DNA from: Mixia osmundae IAM 14324
Taxonomy: Eukaryota > Basidiomycota > Mixiomycetes > Mixiales > Mixiaceae
Assembly: GCF_000708205.1 (NCBI RefSeq)
Contig: NW_014575549.1
Coordinates: 62,001-126,000 of the forward strand
Direction of reading: 5' to 3'
DNA: 64,000 nucleotides
Shown here: piece by piece, positions 11,805-23,548 of the stretch
Layout: the number at the start of each line of letters is the position of its first letter
How positions within the stretch are numbered: position 1 is the stretch's first letter
Position numbers and translations under genes: made by a program
The notes under the pieces: model-generated
Told to the model about the DNA's origin: nothing
What the model saw: only the letters and a program-made list of their open reading frames with translations
The model's database searches: none

Positions 11805-12656
11805 TCAAACGCCGCCGCCGCCGACGAAATCGCTATTGAGCATATCCATCACAGCATCTGAGATATTCGTGCCGGACGGGCAAGGGTAGCCAAGCCTGGC
11901 AATCGCGTTCTGCAAGCTGATCGACCGGACCTGCATGGACTGGCTTGCCCCGGCACAGGAACATTGCTTTGTCGCACAAGCTGAGCGTTGCTGCAGCTGG
12001 CTGATGGACTGTCATGATGACGCCATCTGCCTAGCGACCGCAAGCCGCTTGACCAATGCAACGACTTAGTAAGCTGCAGTCGAGTCGAGACCTGACGTAG
12101 CTTTGTCTACATAGAGAATAGCTCGAGGGGAAGCGATCTCTGCACCGAGCGCTAGTCTTCGTTTCTGACCGCCAGAGATGCCCTTGGACAACACGCCACC
12201 GACGACAACATCCGCTTGGTTGCTCAGACCGAGCAAATTGAGCAGCTCGTCGACGCGTGCTGATTATTCTGACGAGGTCGAAGTGCCTGGCATACGTAGC
12301 TTGGCAATGTATGTTAAGTTCTGTCAGACTGTCAACGAGTTCAGGATGCCGCGTTCGACTTGCTCAGCGTAAGCCGTGTAGCCGAGGAAGGCTGCGTTGA
12401 CCGGCGCCATTGGTGAAGATCCCAGTAGGATCTCGCCAGTACGTTTGAGCTTCGAGCCTTGATGTAATCGGCTGCTGTTCGAATCGAGTAGCGTCGTCTT
12501 GCCGGAGCCAAACGGGCGGAGCAGCGCGAGCACTTCGCCCGGCTTGAGCGAGCCGCTGATATTGTCGAGAATGACATGATCACCGGCTTGTACGCGAATA
12601 CTCTTGAAGCCGAACGACCAATCGTTGCTGCTCGTGTCAACGCTAATGGCATCCAT
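11805..12656 (-). pseudogene. Decayed ABCG/PDR-type transporter nucleotide-binding domain
   Basis: Pieces of one ABCG ATPase domain can be read in several frames. From 12656 downward there are a Walker A-like segment (PFGSGKTTLL, where GPSGSGKTT is usual), a signature segment ISGGQKRRLALGAE, a Walker B-like AILYVDKATSGLDS (normally DEPTSGLDS), then MTVHQPAAATLSLCDKA, and a last segment with LGYPCPSGTNISDAV. A stop follows STAAY, and the frame changes between the MTVHQP and LGYPCP segments. The transmembrane domain that should follow is absent. In working members these proteins export drugs, sterols or lipids. I read this as a dead, truncated gene. Unusual splicing could rescue some breaks but not the changed Walker B acidic residue. 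Confidence 0.8.
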
Positions 12657-12965
12657 CGTGTTTGAGCTGCTCGTTGTTTGCGAGAGGCGAAGGGGGGAGG
12701 CTACAGATATATGTATACACACGTCTGTCTCGCAGCAAGCTTCGCGGCAGGATGGCCGACATGCTGAACGAACAGGATCTCCAAAGACCACGGCCTCGTG
12801 TGTAGAACAGAATATGGCGCCTGCCCGACGCGGCGTCTCGCCAAATTCCCAAGCAAGACATGCGTCAATTGATTTTACGGCCCGATTGCTCCGCCGAGCA
12901 GTCTAGGCGCGATCGTGCATTGCCAGCAGCAACTTTTTCTTGAGTTTCGCAGGAGATTATCATCG
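12657..12965. other. Spacer upstream of deoxyhypusine synthase
   Basis: About 310 bp between the ABCG remnant and the next gene. I see no conserved coding segment. It should contain the promoter of the deoxyhypusine synthase gene. Confidence 0.4.
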
Positions 12966-14227
12966 ATGACCGTCGATGCGGAGGCTCTCAAGTCTGGCAT
13001 TGACACCTCAGCAGCTCAAGCGGCGCTATTCGTGAGCTCGGAGAAGTTGCCAGACGAGGCAGTCAGGATACAAGGGCCAGATTTCAACAGGCCTTTTGAG
13101 CTACAGCAACTTCTCGACAGCTATGCTCGCATCGGCTTCCAAGCTGCCGGTCTATCTCGTGCCATCGAAGTCATCGATAAGATGGTGCGTCGAGCCTACA
13201 TCCCCGTCGTGCTTGCGCTCATCGTCACTCTGTGTTGCGCAGAGAGCGTGGCGATTGTCTGATGAGCCATTGACGGGCGACGAGTCTGAAGAAGAAGCAG
13301 ATCCTGCCTACCGAGCTCGAACGAGCTGTCACATCTTGCTGGGCTATACATCGAACCTTATTTCATCTGGTCTCCGTGAGATCATTCGCTTCCTCGTACA
13401 GCACAAGTACGTGACGGGCATCTGCACGACCGCGGGCGGGATTGAGGAGGATCTCATCAAGTGTCTTGGACCGACCTACCTGACACCCCAAGGGTCCTTC
13501 GATCAGTCTGGTGCCGATCTACGCAAGCGAGGCTTGAACAGAATTGGCAACCTCATCGTACCCAACGACAACTACTGCAAATTTGAAGATTGGGTCAATC
13601 CGATTCTAGACCAGCTAGTCGTCGAGCAGGGTCAAGGCGCCAAGTGGTCGCCGAGCAAGGTCATCGAGCGGCTTGGCAGAGAGATCGATGACGAGAGCTC
13701 AGTGCTCTACTGGGCCGCCAAGGTTCGCCTCTTGACGACCGATGTGTATCATGCTGACTTGCGAATAGAATAACATCCCTGTCTTCTGCCCTGCCCTGAC
13801 AGATGGCTCACTGGGCGACATGATCTTCTGCCATTCCTTCAAGTCGGACACACCGTTGGTCATTGACATTGTCGAGGACATCCGCCGACTGAACTACTCG
13901 AGCATGCGAGCAAAGAAAGCAGGTACAGTCATACTCGGCGGTGGCGTATGCAAGCATCAGATTCTCAACTCGTTCCTCTATCGTAACGGCGCGGATTACT
14001 CGGTTTACATCAATACCGGTCAAGAATTCGATGGCTCCGATAGTGGCGCGCGACCAGACGAAGCCATCTCTTGGGGCAAGCTCAGAGCGGGCTCAGAGAC
14101 TGTCAAAGTCTTCGCAGACGCAACGCTCATCTTCCCTCTCGTCGTCGCTGCTACTTGGGCCAAGTCACACTGGCAGAAGCAAGCCGAAAGCAAGACGAAT
14201 GGCCACACGACGCAAAGCAGTGCATAG
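12966..14227 (+). CDS. DYS1: Deoxyhypusine synthase
   Basis: Three exons, 12966-13184, 13243-13722 and 13769-14227, give 385 residues (yeast 387). The enzyme moves the aminobutyl group of spermidine onto one lysine of eIF5A, the first step of hypusine formation. Recognised stretches are [54 protein letters not shown] and [26 protein letters not shown] follows and carries the lysine that forms the enzyme-substrate intermediate. The ATG at 12966 was preferred over one 51 nt upstream in the same frame because the family starts near it. The C-terminal tail is short and polar. Confidence 0.96.
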
Positions 14228-14232
14228 CATCG

Positions 14233-17108
14233 TCAGTCAGCTCGCGACGAGGCTAAGCTCTCTGGCCGCGACTTATCCGCGTCAGGCACATCTGGCATGA
14301 ACGAGACAACTTGCTCCGCAGGCGAATCACCGCCAGAGTACAGCTCGTCAGCCTCGACGAGGATGCCAGAGGAGATAGGCAGTAAGCCTTCGTAGGCAGT
14401 CGTGCTCCTCTTGACACCGTCTGCCTTCTCTGCATACTGCGCCATAAAGGTATCGACAGGGATATAGTTTGTCAAGAGTCTCCGTGGCTGTACCTGCAAT
14501 GCATGCCGAGCGTCGAGACTGGAATCGAGAGGCAGTGAGTGTGCGCCTTCGCTAAGTGAGATACGTATAGAATATTCTGAATTCTCTTCCGCGCTACGCT
14601 CATAGAGCTCAAAGGCCATGTAGGCCATGTAGTCGAGCTCCGGCACCGGCATGACGATCGGTAGCTCCGAAAGCACGACGAGATTGACAAGGGTTTGGAT
14701 GTGCGACTCTTTTGTGAAATAGTACGATGCTGCACCTGTCTCTGTGTTCATTGCATGCCTCAAATCTGCCTCGATTTTTTGCAATAGCGGCAGCGACGTT
14801 AGCAATCCGATTTCGATCTTTTCTGCCTTGTTCAGGCCATATTCCTGTGGCGCGATGAGATCGAAAAGTTGCTTCGCGTGATGATAGAGCTGCTTGAGCT
14901 CCCTGGGCGAGCCAGCTTTGGCGTCCGACTTTGCTTCCTTGCTGAAAATTCGCTCAAGGAATACACGATTGTGTAGCGCATCGAACTTGAGCGAATCGTA
15001 GCTGCATGCAGACGCCCATGTTAGCGCGATTGGCGCATTGAACAGAGCGGACTTACAGCTCAGACACACGCGATGGATCAAACTTTTCTGGTTCGACATC
15101 ACAGAAATCTTCAAATAGCTTTGACCACCGCTCTCTGAACAAAAATGGGTTCTCCCCACAGCACCATCGAGACTGAATGGCATCGACATCGAGCGTTCTC
15201 CAATTCGATTCGAGCACGTCTCTGTGTAACCGCATAAGAGCCATCGTCTCTCTGACGACTTGAGCGGGCTCGACATCGGGAACTGGCCAAGCGAACTCGG
15301 GTCGCTTGTAGGAGTCGTCGCGCAAGAGCGTTTTCAGTCTCTTCTTGACTGCGTCCATAGGCTCCTTGGCGGCGTTTGAGTCATCCAGCAGGTCTTTGCG
15401 AATTGTGAGCTGGTGTGCAACTGGCTTGGCGTTCTTCTCGTCAAGGAAGGCGCCACCAAAGACTTCGGCGGTGGCCATGACGCGACGCTCCGAGCTGCTG
15501 TAGATTGTCGTATGATCTAGCAGCTCTTTGTTGATGATGAGAAGATCCTTCCGCAGATTCTCACCCAGATCGCGAGACTGGTACCTAGCAGCGTGGGTGA
15601 ACTCGCCGCCCCATTTGACGATGAGCTGGACTTTCTCGCAGTCCCCTTTGGCATCGAGCGTCGGTTTGATCTGCGCCTTCGTGCCTGCGAACTCAATCTT
15701 CTTTTCTAAAATCATCTTGATCTGCTGCAGCTTCTCTGCATCTGCTCCAGGCAGTTTCAGAGCTGCATCTGCTGCGTTGGCAATGAAATGCAGATGTTCG
15801 GTCTGGCGAAGCACGATCTCGTCTTTGCGGCCTTGTAGCAGGTCGACCATTGGCTTTGTCCATTCTTGCGAGCATTTGAATGACCACCTGATGACATCAT
15901 GGTGCTTAGTATGCTGACACTATGTTCGCAGGGAGTCGGACACACTTGGCCTTCATCTTTGGCGTTCGGTCAGCATGACGGAAGACCGCAATCTGGCTCT
16001 TGAGCTTCCATGTCTGTTCTCTAGGCGATTCGGCATCGCCAGGCGTGGGCGTGCGAGGAACGCTCTGGCAAAACTTACCGAGGATCTCTGCACATTTGTC
16101 ATAATAGTCATCGTTGCCTTTGACGAAAGACCAGCCATTGACATCGATGACGTATGATTTGCCATTCGCTCTGAGCAAGTCGAATCCGCAGATATTCTGC
16201 TTAAAGGCGGTAGCTATCCGATTGGCAATCTTCTTCTCGTCCGCGCTCAGTTCGGTAATAAAGCGGATCTCTTTGCCTTCCGTATTGCGTCGTACGAGGC
16301 CATCGACAACGGGCGATTTGCGTGTCTCCGCGTGGGCGAAATTGGGTCCAAGCGTGTAGACTTTGATATCCTCTGCGTTTTCGACGTCCATGAATTGCTC
16401 ATAGACGTACGAAGCATCTGTACGTGGTCTGACGAGATCCGGATCCATTTCGCTCGACTTGTTGCCCACCTTGCGGAAGAGCCGTCTCGCGCCTCCACCT
16501 TTCTTCTTGGCAAAATAGATATTGACATTGTGATCCTCTCCACTGACGGGTTTCTCTACAAAGGGCTTGTCTAGTGTCCTGCTGTCTACGATGATGGTGT
16601 CGTCGCCTTTCATATCGAAGTCGACAGGTGGGACTTTCTTCGTGAGATCGAGCTTGAGTTCCGACTTGATGAGCTCGAGTACATTGGGATCCAATACTGC
16701 TGCCGGGCCACCATCCCTCGAGGCTTCGAGTCGCTTCGGAGTAGGCACGCCAATCTTGTCGAGTATAGCGAGGACGACTCTTCTGTCCCAGAACACTTTC
16801 TGCAAGGGCAAATCGTTGATGCAGATTGGGGCGCGCAGCTTGACATAGGCGATGGCTTTATCGAGGGGGAATCCTTGGGAGAAGAAGGAGATGAGAAAAT
16901 CGCAGATCGGCCAGTTCTCGATCGGTTCGTCGTGGATGACCTTGTCACCAAAGACGATGGCGTCAAACTGACCGGTCGCCAATAATCTCGAGAGGATATT
17001 GCGCATGGGCTTGCTGCGAGCCTTTCTGTCGAGCGCGCATATCCCCAGCCGTGTCAGTGCGGGCTGCTTCTCCGCACTGCTCAGCTCTGGCAGCGGCTTG
17101 CTTGCCAT
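14233..17108 (-). CDS. VIP1: Inositol hexakisphosphate/diphosphoinositol kinase, Vip1/Asp1 (PPIP5K) family
   Basis: Three exons, 17108-15946, 15887-15057 and 15001-14233, give 920 residues. The N-terminal ATP-grasp kinase domain shows LGICALDRKARSKPMRNIL, FDAIVFGDKVIHDEPIENW, FVEKPVSGEDHNVNIYF and YVIDVNGWSFVKGNDDYYD. A histidine-acid-phosphatase-like domain starts with RHADRTPK near residue 376, just before the first intron, and continues with VDLLQGRKDEIVLRQ. The kinase makes 1-InsP7/InsP8 pyrophosphates and the second domain removes them; the family controls phosphate sensing, polarity and microtubules. The frame is open upstream to 17390, but the next gene starts at 17344 on the other strand, so the ATG at 17108 is preferred. 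It ends 5 bp from the deoxyhypusine synthase stop, tail to tail. Confidence 0.95.
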
Positions 17109-17343
17109 CGAGGCTCGATTGTCTAGGCGCCAGGCGAACGTTGCCGACGATGTCTCGCTGCTCGCCGACGCGTTTTGTCGAGCGTGGAGTGCACTGAGCA
17201 AGACGAGCTTGCCTGCGCTGGTCGAGGCAAGATGGAGGTCGACTATGCCCGCTTCGAGCGCAAGCGATCTCGAAGCACACCTCCGCCCGAGCGCACGCCG
17301 GTAAGCCCGTTGATGCGCATTCACAAGCCAGCTGGAAGTAGAC

Positions 17344-18195
17344 GTGGATGAACAGAAGCGACCCTCCCTCAACTGGTCCTCGAGCTTCACTGAGCTCAGG
17401 CAGCAGCCGGCCGGATACCCCGAACCCCCTCATACGGCTATACCTCTGGCACAAGCGGAGAACGCGCAAGATGAAGCTTACCAGCGCGACCAACTGGTCA
17501 TTGATCCTGCAGACCTCGAAGCATCGTCCTCCTCTTCTTCTTCGTCGTCGTCCATCGTCATGCTAGCAGCACAACAGCAAACACATCAGACCGCTCAACA
17601 TGGCGTGCGCAAGCGTGGACCGGCTTACCTCCAACAACGCCAGCTGGGATTTCACCAGCAAATTCACACGAGACCGGGCATGCCCGTTCGACACTCGACA
17701 GCCGAATTCATCAAGCAGACCGAAAGATTAGGACTCGCATCGCCGAATGACGAGATACTGCAGTTCTTCCCGCCCGAGACGAATGCGTCCAGTCAACCGA
17801 CGATGATGGACCGGCTTTCGTCACAGGCGAGTCACTCTGGCAGCGTACGCTCGAGCAGTCTGGCCTCTCGTCATGTCGAACGTGTCCATTCGAGCGCAGT
17901 CTCTCACTCTGCGCCAGCATCGCCAGTTCTGCCCCCGGCATCCGCACAAGAGACGGCAATGCAAAATCACAACTGGCTAGCCAACGGAATGACCACCTCA
18001 CGTCCAAACACGTTCGCCGGCCAGCAGGAGAGACCGGATGACATGCAAGATGCCACCATGTCTGTCGATGTGGCGCCCTCATCACAGCCAGAACGACGAG
18101 TGAGCCCACGGAAGCACAACTTTACGATGGGCTACCGAGCAGACTGCCTCAAATGTCAGCAAGGCGTTGAGGGTCACTATGCACATGTCTACTAG
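17344..18195 (+). CDS. Ser-rich low-complexity protein with C-terminal CxxC motif
   Basis: A single exon of 283 residues. Most of it is low-complexity (a run of ten Ser near residue 60, many Gln and Pro) and probably disordered. The last 25 residues are different: NFTMGYRADCLKCQQGVEGH holds a CxxC pair and two His (GHYAHVY) that could bind a metal, and the C terminus itself is Tyr. Similar GYRADC-x-KC endings occur in fungal proteins of unknown role, as far as I recall. The gene is divergent from VIP1 over 235 bp. I cannot assign a function. Confidence 0.7.
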   Translation: MDEQKRPSLNWSSSFTELRQQPAGYPEPPHTAIPLAQAENAQDEAYQRDQLVIDPADLEASSSSSSSSSSIVMLAAQQQTHQTAQHGVRKRGPAYLQQRQLGFHQQIHTRPGMPVRHSTAEFIKQTERLGLASPNDEILQFFPPETNASSQPTMMDRLSSQASHSGSVRSSSLASRHVERVHSSAVSHSAPASPVLPPASAQETAMQNHNWLANGMTTSRPNTFAGQQERPDDMQDATMSVDVAPSSQPERRVSPRKHNFTMGYRADCLKCQQGVEGHYAHVY

Positions 18196-18305
18196 AGCAG
18201 AAGGTCCATTGTGGTTTGTAACTAAGCAGCAAGCACACTGTTGTCGTGCCAACATTCGAAATCTGTGTACAACATCGGTGTCTGCGGCATTGCGAGACGA
18301 CACAA

Positions 18306-19098
18306 TCACAGAGCTGTGCCTCTCTCAAAGTTATCCCTCAGCTCTTTCGTGTGAGCGTTGTAGAAGCGCTCGAGCTTCTTGTTGTAGACCTTGTTCTTAT
18401 CATTGATGTAGGTCACCGCTGCATCTTCGTCCTCCGCACGGCGTCTCGATCTCGTCTTGCGTTTGTGCATGTCGAGATTCATCTTGGAGATGACGGTATC
18501 GATGGCGTCCTCTGTCGGCTTGTGGTCTGCATACACAAAGCTGTTCGCATCACGATACAGGAGCTCTGCAGCTGCCTTTTGCGAGACTGCACTATCGCCC
18601 GACGGGTCTCCAGAGGTAGAGGCGATGATGGTGCCCATGGCCGCCGCCCGTTGAGCGTTATACGACTTCAGATCAGGCTTGAGGGCGTCGATATCCCGCT
18701 TGTACTTCCTCCTGCTCGCATCGTCATACTCTGTGAACTGGAAGTTGGCCCTGCTCTTCTTGTGCTTCTGCTTCTTGTCCCAATTCTCGTTATCCTCGAT
18801 GGAATAGTCCCAATTCCTCTTCCTCTCGAGATCCTCGCCCGTCTCTCGAGCTTCCATCTTCTCTCCCATAGCGAGAGCCTGTAGACGCTTCCTCTCCAGT
18901 CGGGCAGACTCCTTGGCGCTCGTACGTTGGGCGTTGTGTTCTTTCTGGACATCCTTTCGGTTCGCCAAAGCAGACTCACTCTGAGGTGGTGTCCTGTCAG
19001 CTCTGGCATGCACTGATAGACTGACAACTCGCCATGCGCTGCTTGAGCTCGTCTAGCTTGGCTCTCCGAGCCTCCATGGCTTCAGATGCGTCGGCCAT
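18306..19098 (-). CDS. SYF2: Pre-mRNA-splicing factor Syf2
   Basis: Two exons, 19098-19033 and 18980-18306, give 246 residues. The protein is charged and helical. Diagnostic parts are RKRNWDYSIEDNENWDKKQ, QFTEYDDASRRKYKRDID and KVYNKKLERFYNAHTKELRD, all typical of Syf2, a component of the Prp19-associated (NTC) spliceosome complex. The intron between the exons keeps frame if it uses a GC donor (CATG|GCGAGT). With a GT donor a few bases downstream the frame would be lost. The first exon is therefore slightly less certain than the rest. Confidence 0.9.
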
Positions 19099-19406
19099 CG
19101 CGCCGGTCGACAAACAATCTGCTGCCTGCTGACTCGCGTGCGGCAAACCTGGCCAGTCAAATTGCGCCCCATCAAGCTGCTCTATCCATCACAGCGCTCA
19201 CTCCTCACGAGCTCCCTCTTGATCTCTCGCAATCCCAAAGAATGGACGCCGCCCAGATAGCGTCATCGTCCCTCGAGCACGCTCAGATTCTGGATCAGTC
19301 AAGACAAGGAATGCAATAGGCCTGCTGGCCTGGCAGCGGTGCGGTATCGAGCACTCCCACCTTCCCCATTGTCATCGTGCTACAATGGAACGTCATCGAT
19401 ACAGCC

Positions 19407-19482
19407 TAGTCTGATGGTCTGCGAGCAGCCGGGGTACTGCAAGGGACACTCTTGGTCACGTGCATCTTTGTACGTCGCCTGA
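19407..19482 (+). pseudogene. 3' scrap of the PQ-loop membrane protein gene
   Basis: In frame this short stretch reads SLMVCEQPGYCKGHSWSRAS then LYVA and a stop. It is the C-terminal end of the intact PQ-loop protein at 41573-42853, which reads SLMFCEQPGYCKEHSWSCAS then LYVA. No other part of that gene is present here. It marks the outer breakpoint of the duplication and shows that the left arm is the derived copy. Confidence 0.88.
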
Positions 19483-20310
19483 CCTTCTCATGCGCGAACC
19501 TGGCCAGCTACACAGTGGAAGACAAGGCAGAAGAACCTCGGCATAGACGACTGGGGCCGAGATCTTGACAGTGCTGCGTCAGAGAGCGCCCAAGAGACGA
19601 CGCTGCTCCAGCCGGCCCCTGGGACACAGTACCGAGCGAGCCCACCGACCTGATGCCTGAAAGCATCTTGGAAACGCTCGTATCGATCAGCACAGCGGGA
19701 CGATATCCGACCTCAGTCGGCACGATGGGGTTTTTTGTCTCCATCGCTCTGATCTCGCAGACATCACTCTCGAACAGCCGCAGAGATCCACTTGCGCATC
19801 CGGGCAGAAGCAGACGATCAGTCTGTAGCATGGCCGAGCAGGCATCTGCCTTGTGACTCGTGCATATCATTCTCAGTCCCGGTCAGGCCAACGGAGCATA
19901 GCTCAAGGCAAGACTTCTTTGTCGGTCGTCGGTAGTCTTGAAGACGTCTGTCATTGGGTTTGGCGAGACCATGCATACGCTATCGTAGACGTTCAGACTG
20001 CTTCGAGACGTGGACAGTGACGATGCATGCTACGAACGTGCTCCATTATCGTGTTTCTAATTTGTCATGTGCTACTTATCTGATGCTGCCTGTGCGGAGA
20101 TCAAGGGTCTCTCTCTTCCTTCGACATTTCCTCGAGCGTGCGAGCGTCCCATTCCGTTTGAGCGCCCTTGTTGGTGCGATGGATTCTCATGAACGCAGAG
20201 TGTCGAGCTGCTAGTTCTGCGAGGGAATCAGGATGAGCTTGGTCGTGGCACAGAGCATGCAGAAGACGTCACCCTTGAAGATTCGGACAAGGAGCTGTGC
20301 CGTTTTGCCA

Positions 20311-21559
20311 CTATTGTTGTCTGATAGCAGGCTCATCAGTCGAAGCAATCAGTGAAGACTTAAGCAACTTGCCGTGTGCAAATTTGGTGGTTCCCAGGAA
20401 TCGTTGGAATACCTGAACTGCTTTCTGGTCAAGCGAGAAGACGCCATACGTGGAGATAGACTCGGAACTGTGCCGTCGATGCGCATCGAGCGCGTGTCTC
20501 CTTGTCCGTTGCGAGTTTGTAGACATTCGTGTTGAAAGAGCGCAGGAGGAGAGCCTTCTTCCGTGTATAAACTCGCAGGGAGTTGCGTCTGACTGTTGTC
20601 TTGATCGATGAGACTGCAAGACCAGCATGACATTCCTGAAGCAAGGCCAGCAGGAGGTAGCCGAGGCATTTTGACCAGACTCGCCAACAACGAAGCGCAT
20701 TGTCGACTCCGAGACTCCGCCGCAGTCTGCGCAGGGTGCCTGAGACGATGCGGTAGCAGCCGGAAGCACCGTTGCCGGCGTTGGCTCCGGATCCGGCTCC
20801 GGCATCGTTCCCAGCGAGACCGCAGCGTCATCACCCGCGCCGGCGTCGTCTGCATGCTCGTGTCCACTTGTGCATCTCAATGTGAGCGTGAGAGGGTCCC
20901 GATGAAGTGGGTCGAATCTGTGTGCGTCGCCGAAGGGCGAATTGAGCTAGGATCTGAATCGTCTTGACGGCGCGCTTGGCCGCATTGGGTCTCGAAGAGA
21001 AGCAGTACCTGGTGAAAGTCTGCATTATGGGTCAGCTTACTTCGAATGATGGTAGCACGAAAGGACCATCGCCGAGATAATCCTTGCAATAAGACGACGG
21101 CGGGGTCGAGCCACCTAGGACGACATAACCGTCGGGTGGATAGCCTCATCAATGATGTCAGCTCAGACAACGCCGAAGAGGACGGTCTGGCTGACCAACT
21201 TGAGGAGGGTCGGCTACGTTGTCTTTGATGGAGTCAGAGCCGGTATGCAAGGTTGCTGCGTGTCCACCCGTGAGCGCAACTACCCGTACATGAGCGTGAC
21301 GCTTACCCTTGCTTTCAGTGTTCGTGAAAAGCAGCTGCTCGGGCAGAGCAGTCTTGCGAAGCTTCGCAGCAAGCTCGAGATCTGCTTGCTCGGCCTTGAG
21401 TCGTGCGAGTCTCGATTTGGCTGCCTTGAGGGCCTCCTTCAAATCGTCGACAACGAGTTGTGCCGCGCTGACTTTGTGACGAGCGTCGAGGAGCTCGTGA
21501 GGCTCGGGGATTTCCAGTGAAGTGTCGCTGTCGTCGACGATCTCCTGATATGTCGCCAT
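20311..21559 (-). pseudogene. Damaged copy of the coiled-coil zinc-binding protein gene
   Basis: This is the left-arm copy of the gene at 39286-40784. The first exons are nearly identical: MATYQEIVDDSDTSLEIPEP, the coiled-coil stretch with LKEALKAAKSRLARLKAEQ, and the same splice sites. The last exon keeps the zinc-type pairs CADC and CWPC, but has lost the first CxxC block found in the right copy. Beyond that the similarity jumps frame: SFNTNVYKLATDKETRARCA is in a different frame from the CxxC segment and from the final TTKFAHGK block. No single frame or simple splice restores the right-arm protein. I read it as decaying, though a shortened product ending ...PAIRQQ could still be made from the open frame. 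Confidence 0.7.
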
Positions 21560-22676
21560 GACGCCTGGAAGCGTGACGCGCGCAAGGTAGACAGTCCTCG
21601 AGGGCGCAGCCTGGCTCGCTCGCTCGTGAACGCGCATCACGTGGATTGTGGTTTTGACATGTCACCGCGGCAGAGGACAATTTGCTGCACTCTTGCATCT
21701 GTCATTCTTCCCTTCTAATATCTGCGCGAATAGCACTCTCTTGCGCAACGCGCCTTGCCGAACGAGTCGCAAGAGCGGCTATCTGACATGTATGGCCCCG
21801 ACCGACGTTTCGACCAGCAAGTTTGGAGGTCTTGCGTTTGATTAGCAATAGAATAGCTGCTCCTGGACCGCTACAAGGCATCTTATCTATCCATCCGTAG
21901 ACCGCAGCGAATCGGCATCTGAAGGACGGCAGACGACCAGTATCAAGCTATCGCGCAGCCATCCTGGAAGGAATATCTTAAGCCTCAAACCGCCAGTCGA
22001 GCCTTGCAAATCTGATGCATTCATGTTCATTCCCAGCCGTCCACGCATAGCTGTGTCCGCTGAAGCGCATGCGATCGATCGAGCAAAAGGCGCGTACAGG
22101 ACAGAAGAAGGCTCCTGCCATTGGTGAGTCTCGACGCGATATATTCCGACACTGTGGCTGCGTTGATCTGTCTGCAGTCGCCTTGACGTTCGAACAGTGA
22201 GCAAGAAGCAAGGCGGATGATTTGATAGCCACTGACATCTCGAGCGGACAGCGGCGGGCTATAGCGGACTAGCGCGCTGGCGACGCGCCACATCTCGCTC
22301 GAGCTTGCTCACGCTTCGTGTGACCAGATGTTCAGCGCAAAGAGCACGAAAGCTAGCTCAGCGATCGATGCCAAGGGAATCTCCTGAAGAGCTGCGGGAC
22401 ACTGTCGGCCCTCGGACATTGCCAGAGTAAGGGGCAACGGACCGGCTTCAACTTGAGACTCAGCTGAGCCCGCCCATAAGAAGCCNGTCAGCTGGTCTGG
22501 TCCCGATACGAAGGTGCTCAAGGGCTTCTTGATCACCACGACCGAGCATCATCCAGTGGTCATCGCTAAAGCTCGGGTCCGGCATTTGCACTCGTCGGAT
22601 CGGCCTGATCAGATTCCCCGTTTGGAAGTCAGACTGGGTCGGAGGGTGGGCCTCAGGCTTCACGGCTCATAGCGCA

Positions 22677-23181
22677 TTGCATTTGTACGTCACCGAACGA
22701 GCCGCGAGCCTCGAGCAGTTCGCTCGCCTCTATATGAGTATCTCGTCCCGGATGATGTCTGGAGGAAGACTATCAGTCTCGCTCAAAACAGACAATGCTG
22801 GTCATACTAAATACTTGGACTTCACCAGAGTGCAATTCGACACGCAAGCAAAGGCAGCATATCCGATTGCTGGACAGCTCACTCAAATCTCGTAGACGAA
22901 CAAAGCACANCNTTGAGGAGCCTGGCGCGCTCNANTATCACGCGCGCAANGTAAGCGCACAAGCAGACGAANGGAAGCGCATNNTGCATGTNGCAGTANT
23001 GCGAAAGATCGTCCTGAAGCTGTCTNAATGGCCGCCAGAAGCTGTACGATNGCGAGCGTATAAGCAAACAATGTCTAAGTCAGATTGCCCCTCGTTGTCG
23101 TACAATCTTTTAGAATTAGCGAAAGCTGAGTTGACTGGGTCGCCAGAGGAAGTGCTGGCCTTGCAACCTGAGCTCGCATGA
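22677..23181 (+). CDS. Unrecognised gene, left-arm copy
   Basis: Two overlapping open frames shared with the right arm. One begins MHLYVTERAASLEQFARLYM at 22677, and its frame is open upstream to about 22530. The other ends AKAELTGSPEEVLALQPELA at 23181. They probably belong to one spliced gene, but I could not find a convincing junction. About a dozen Ns fall in 22910-23055, so this copy is partly unreadable. I do not recognise the protein. The right-arm copy (37663-38167) is the cleaner one. Confidence 0.4.
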
Positions 23182-23548
23182 ATATCGGGCCGTCTTAGAC
23201 CCGTGGCGCGACCACAGCCTCGAGCGTGATAGTGTCATGGATCGCTAAAGCTCGAGTCACAACACTTCTTGCCGCTCGACTGACGCCTCATTCGGTCAAA
23301 GACGATACGCAACAGAACTGTAGCGAGCAGGAGTTGTCTTAGTCAAATGCTCCCCCATGTTTTGCAGTCTTGTCTGTCGGCGAGGGCTGGGTTGACTAGA
23401 TCGCCAAGGATGACTATAGCTGAAGTCGAAGAAGCGCGGGGTGGAGTGCGAATTCTTGAGGCGGAAGTTGACCGGCGCGATTTCTTCGAATCTCGTGACT
23501 GCAGCGCGCCACATGTTCCCCACTTTGGCCGATTGGCTCCCGCGCCAG

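Larger units (their letters stand above)
19407..23548. repeat. Left arm of a large inverted repeat
   Basis: This 4.1-kb segment matches the right arm (36762-41648) in the opposite orientation. Long stretches are near identical, for example the blocks around 21200-21700 and 22450-23180. Other parts have diverged, chiefly 19560-20880 and 23190-23450. The outer edge is sharp: the shared TAGTCTGA begins at 19407, and sequences differ beyond it. The inner edge is at 23548, where the shared CGCGCCAG ends. Several single-base Ns lie in 22480-23055, usually where the other arm has a called base. The arm contains a scrap of the PQ-loop gene, a damaged zinc-protein gene and an unrecognised gene. Confidence 0.9.

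Noticed and set aside
19086-19319. Plus-strand open frame just upstream of SYF2 (77 codons)
   Set aside because: It overlaps the first exon of SYF2 on the other strand, has no motif and no splice partner; its Ala/Gln-rich text is typical of chance frames here.
19407-23548. Repeat arms as a mobile element
   Set aside because: I looked for transposase or polymerase motifs, terminal inverted repeats of an element and target-site duplications and saw none. The presence of a host gene's 3' scrap points to segmental duplication.
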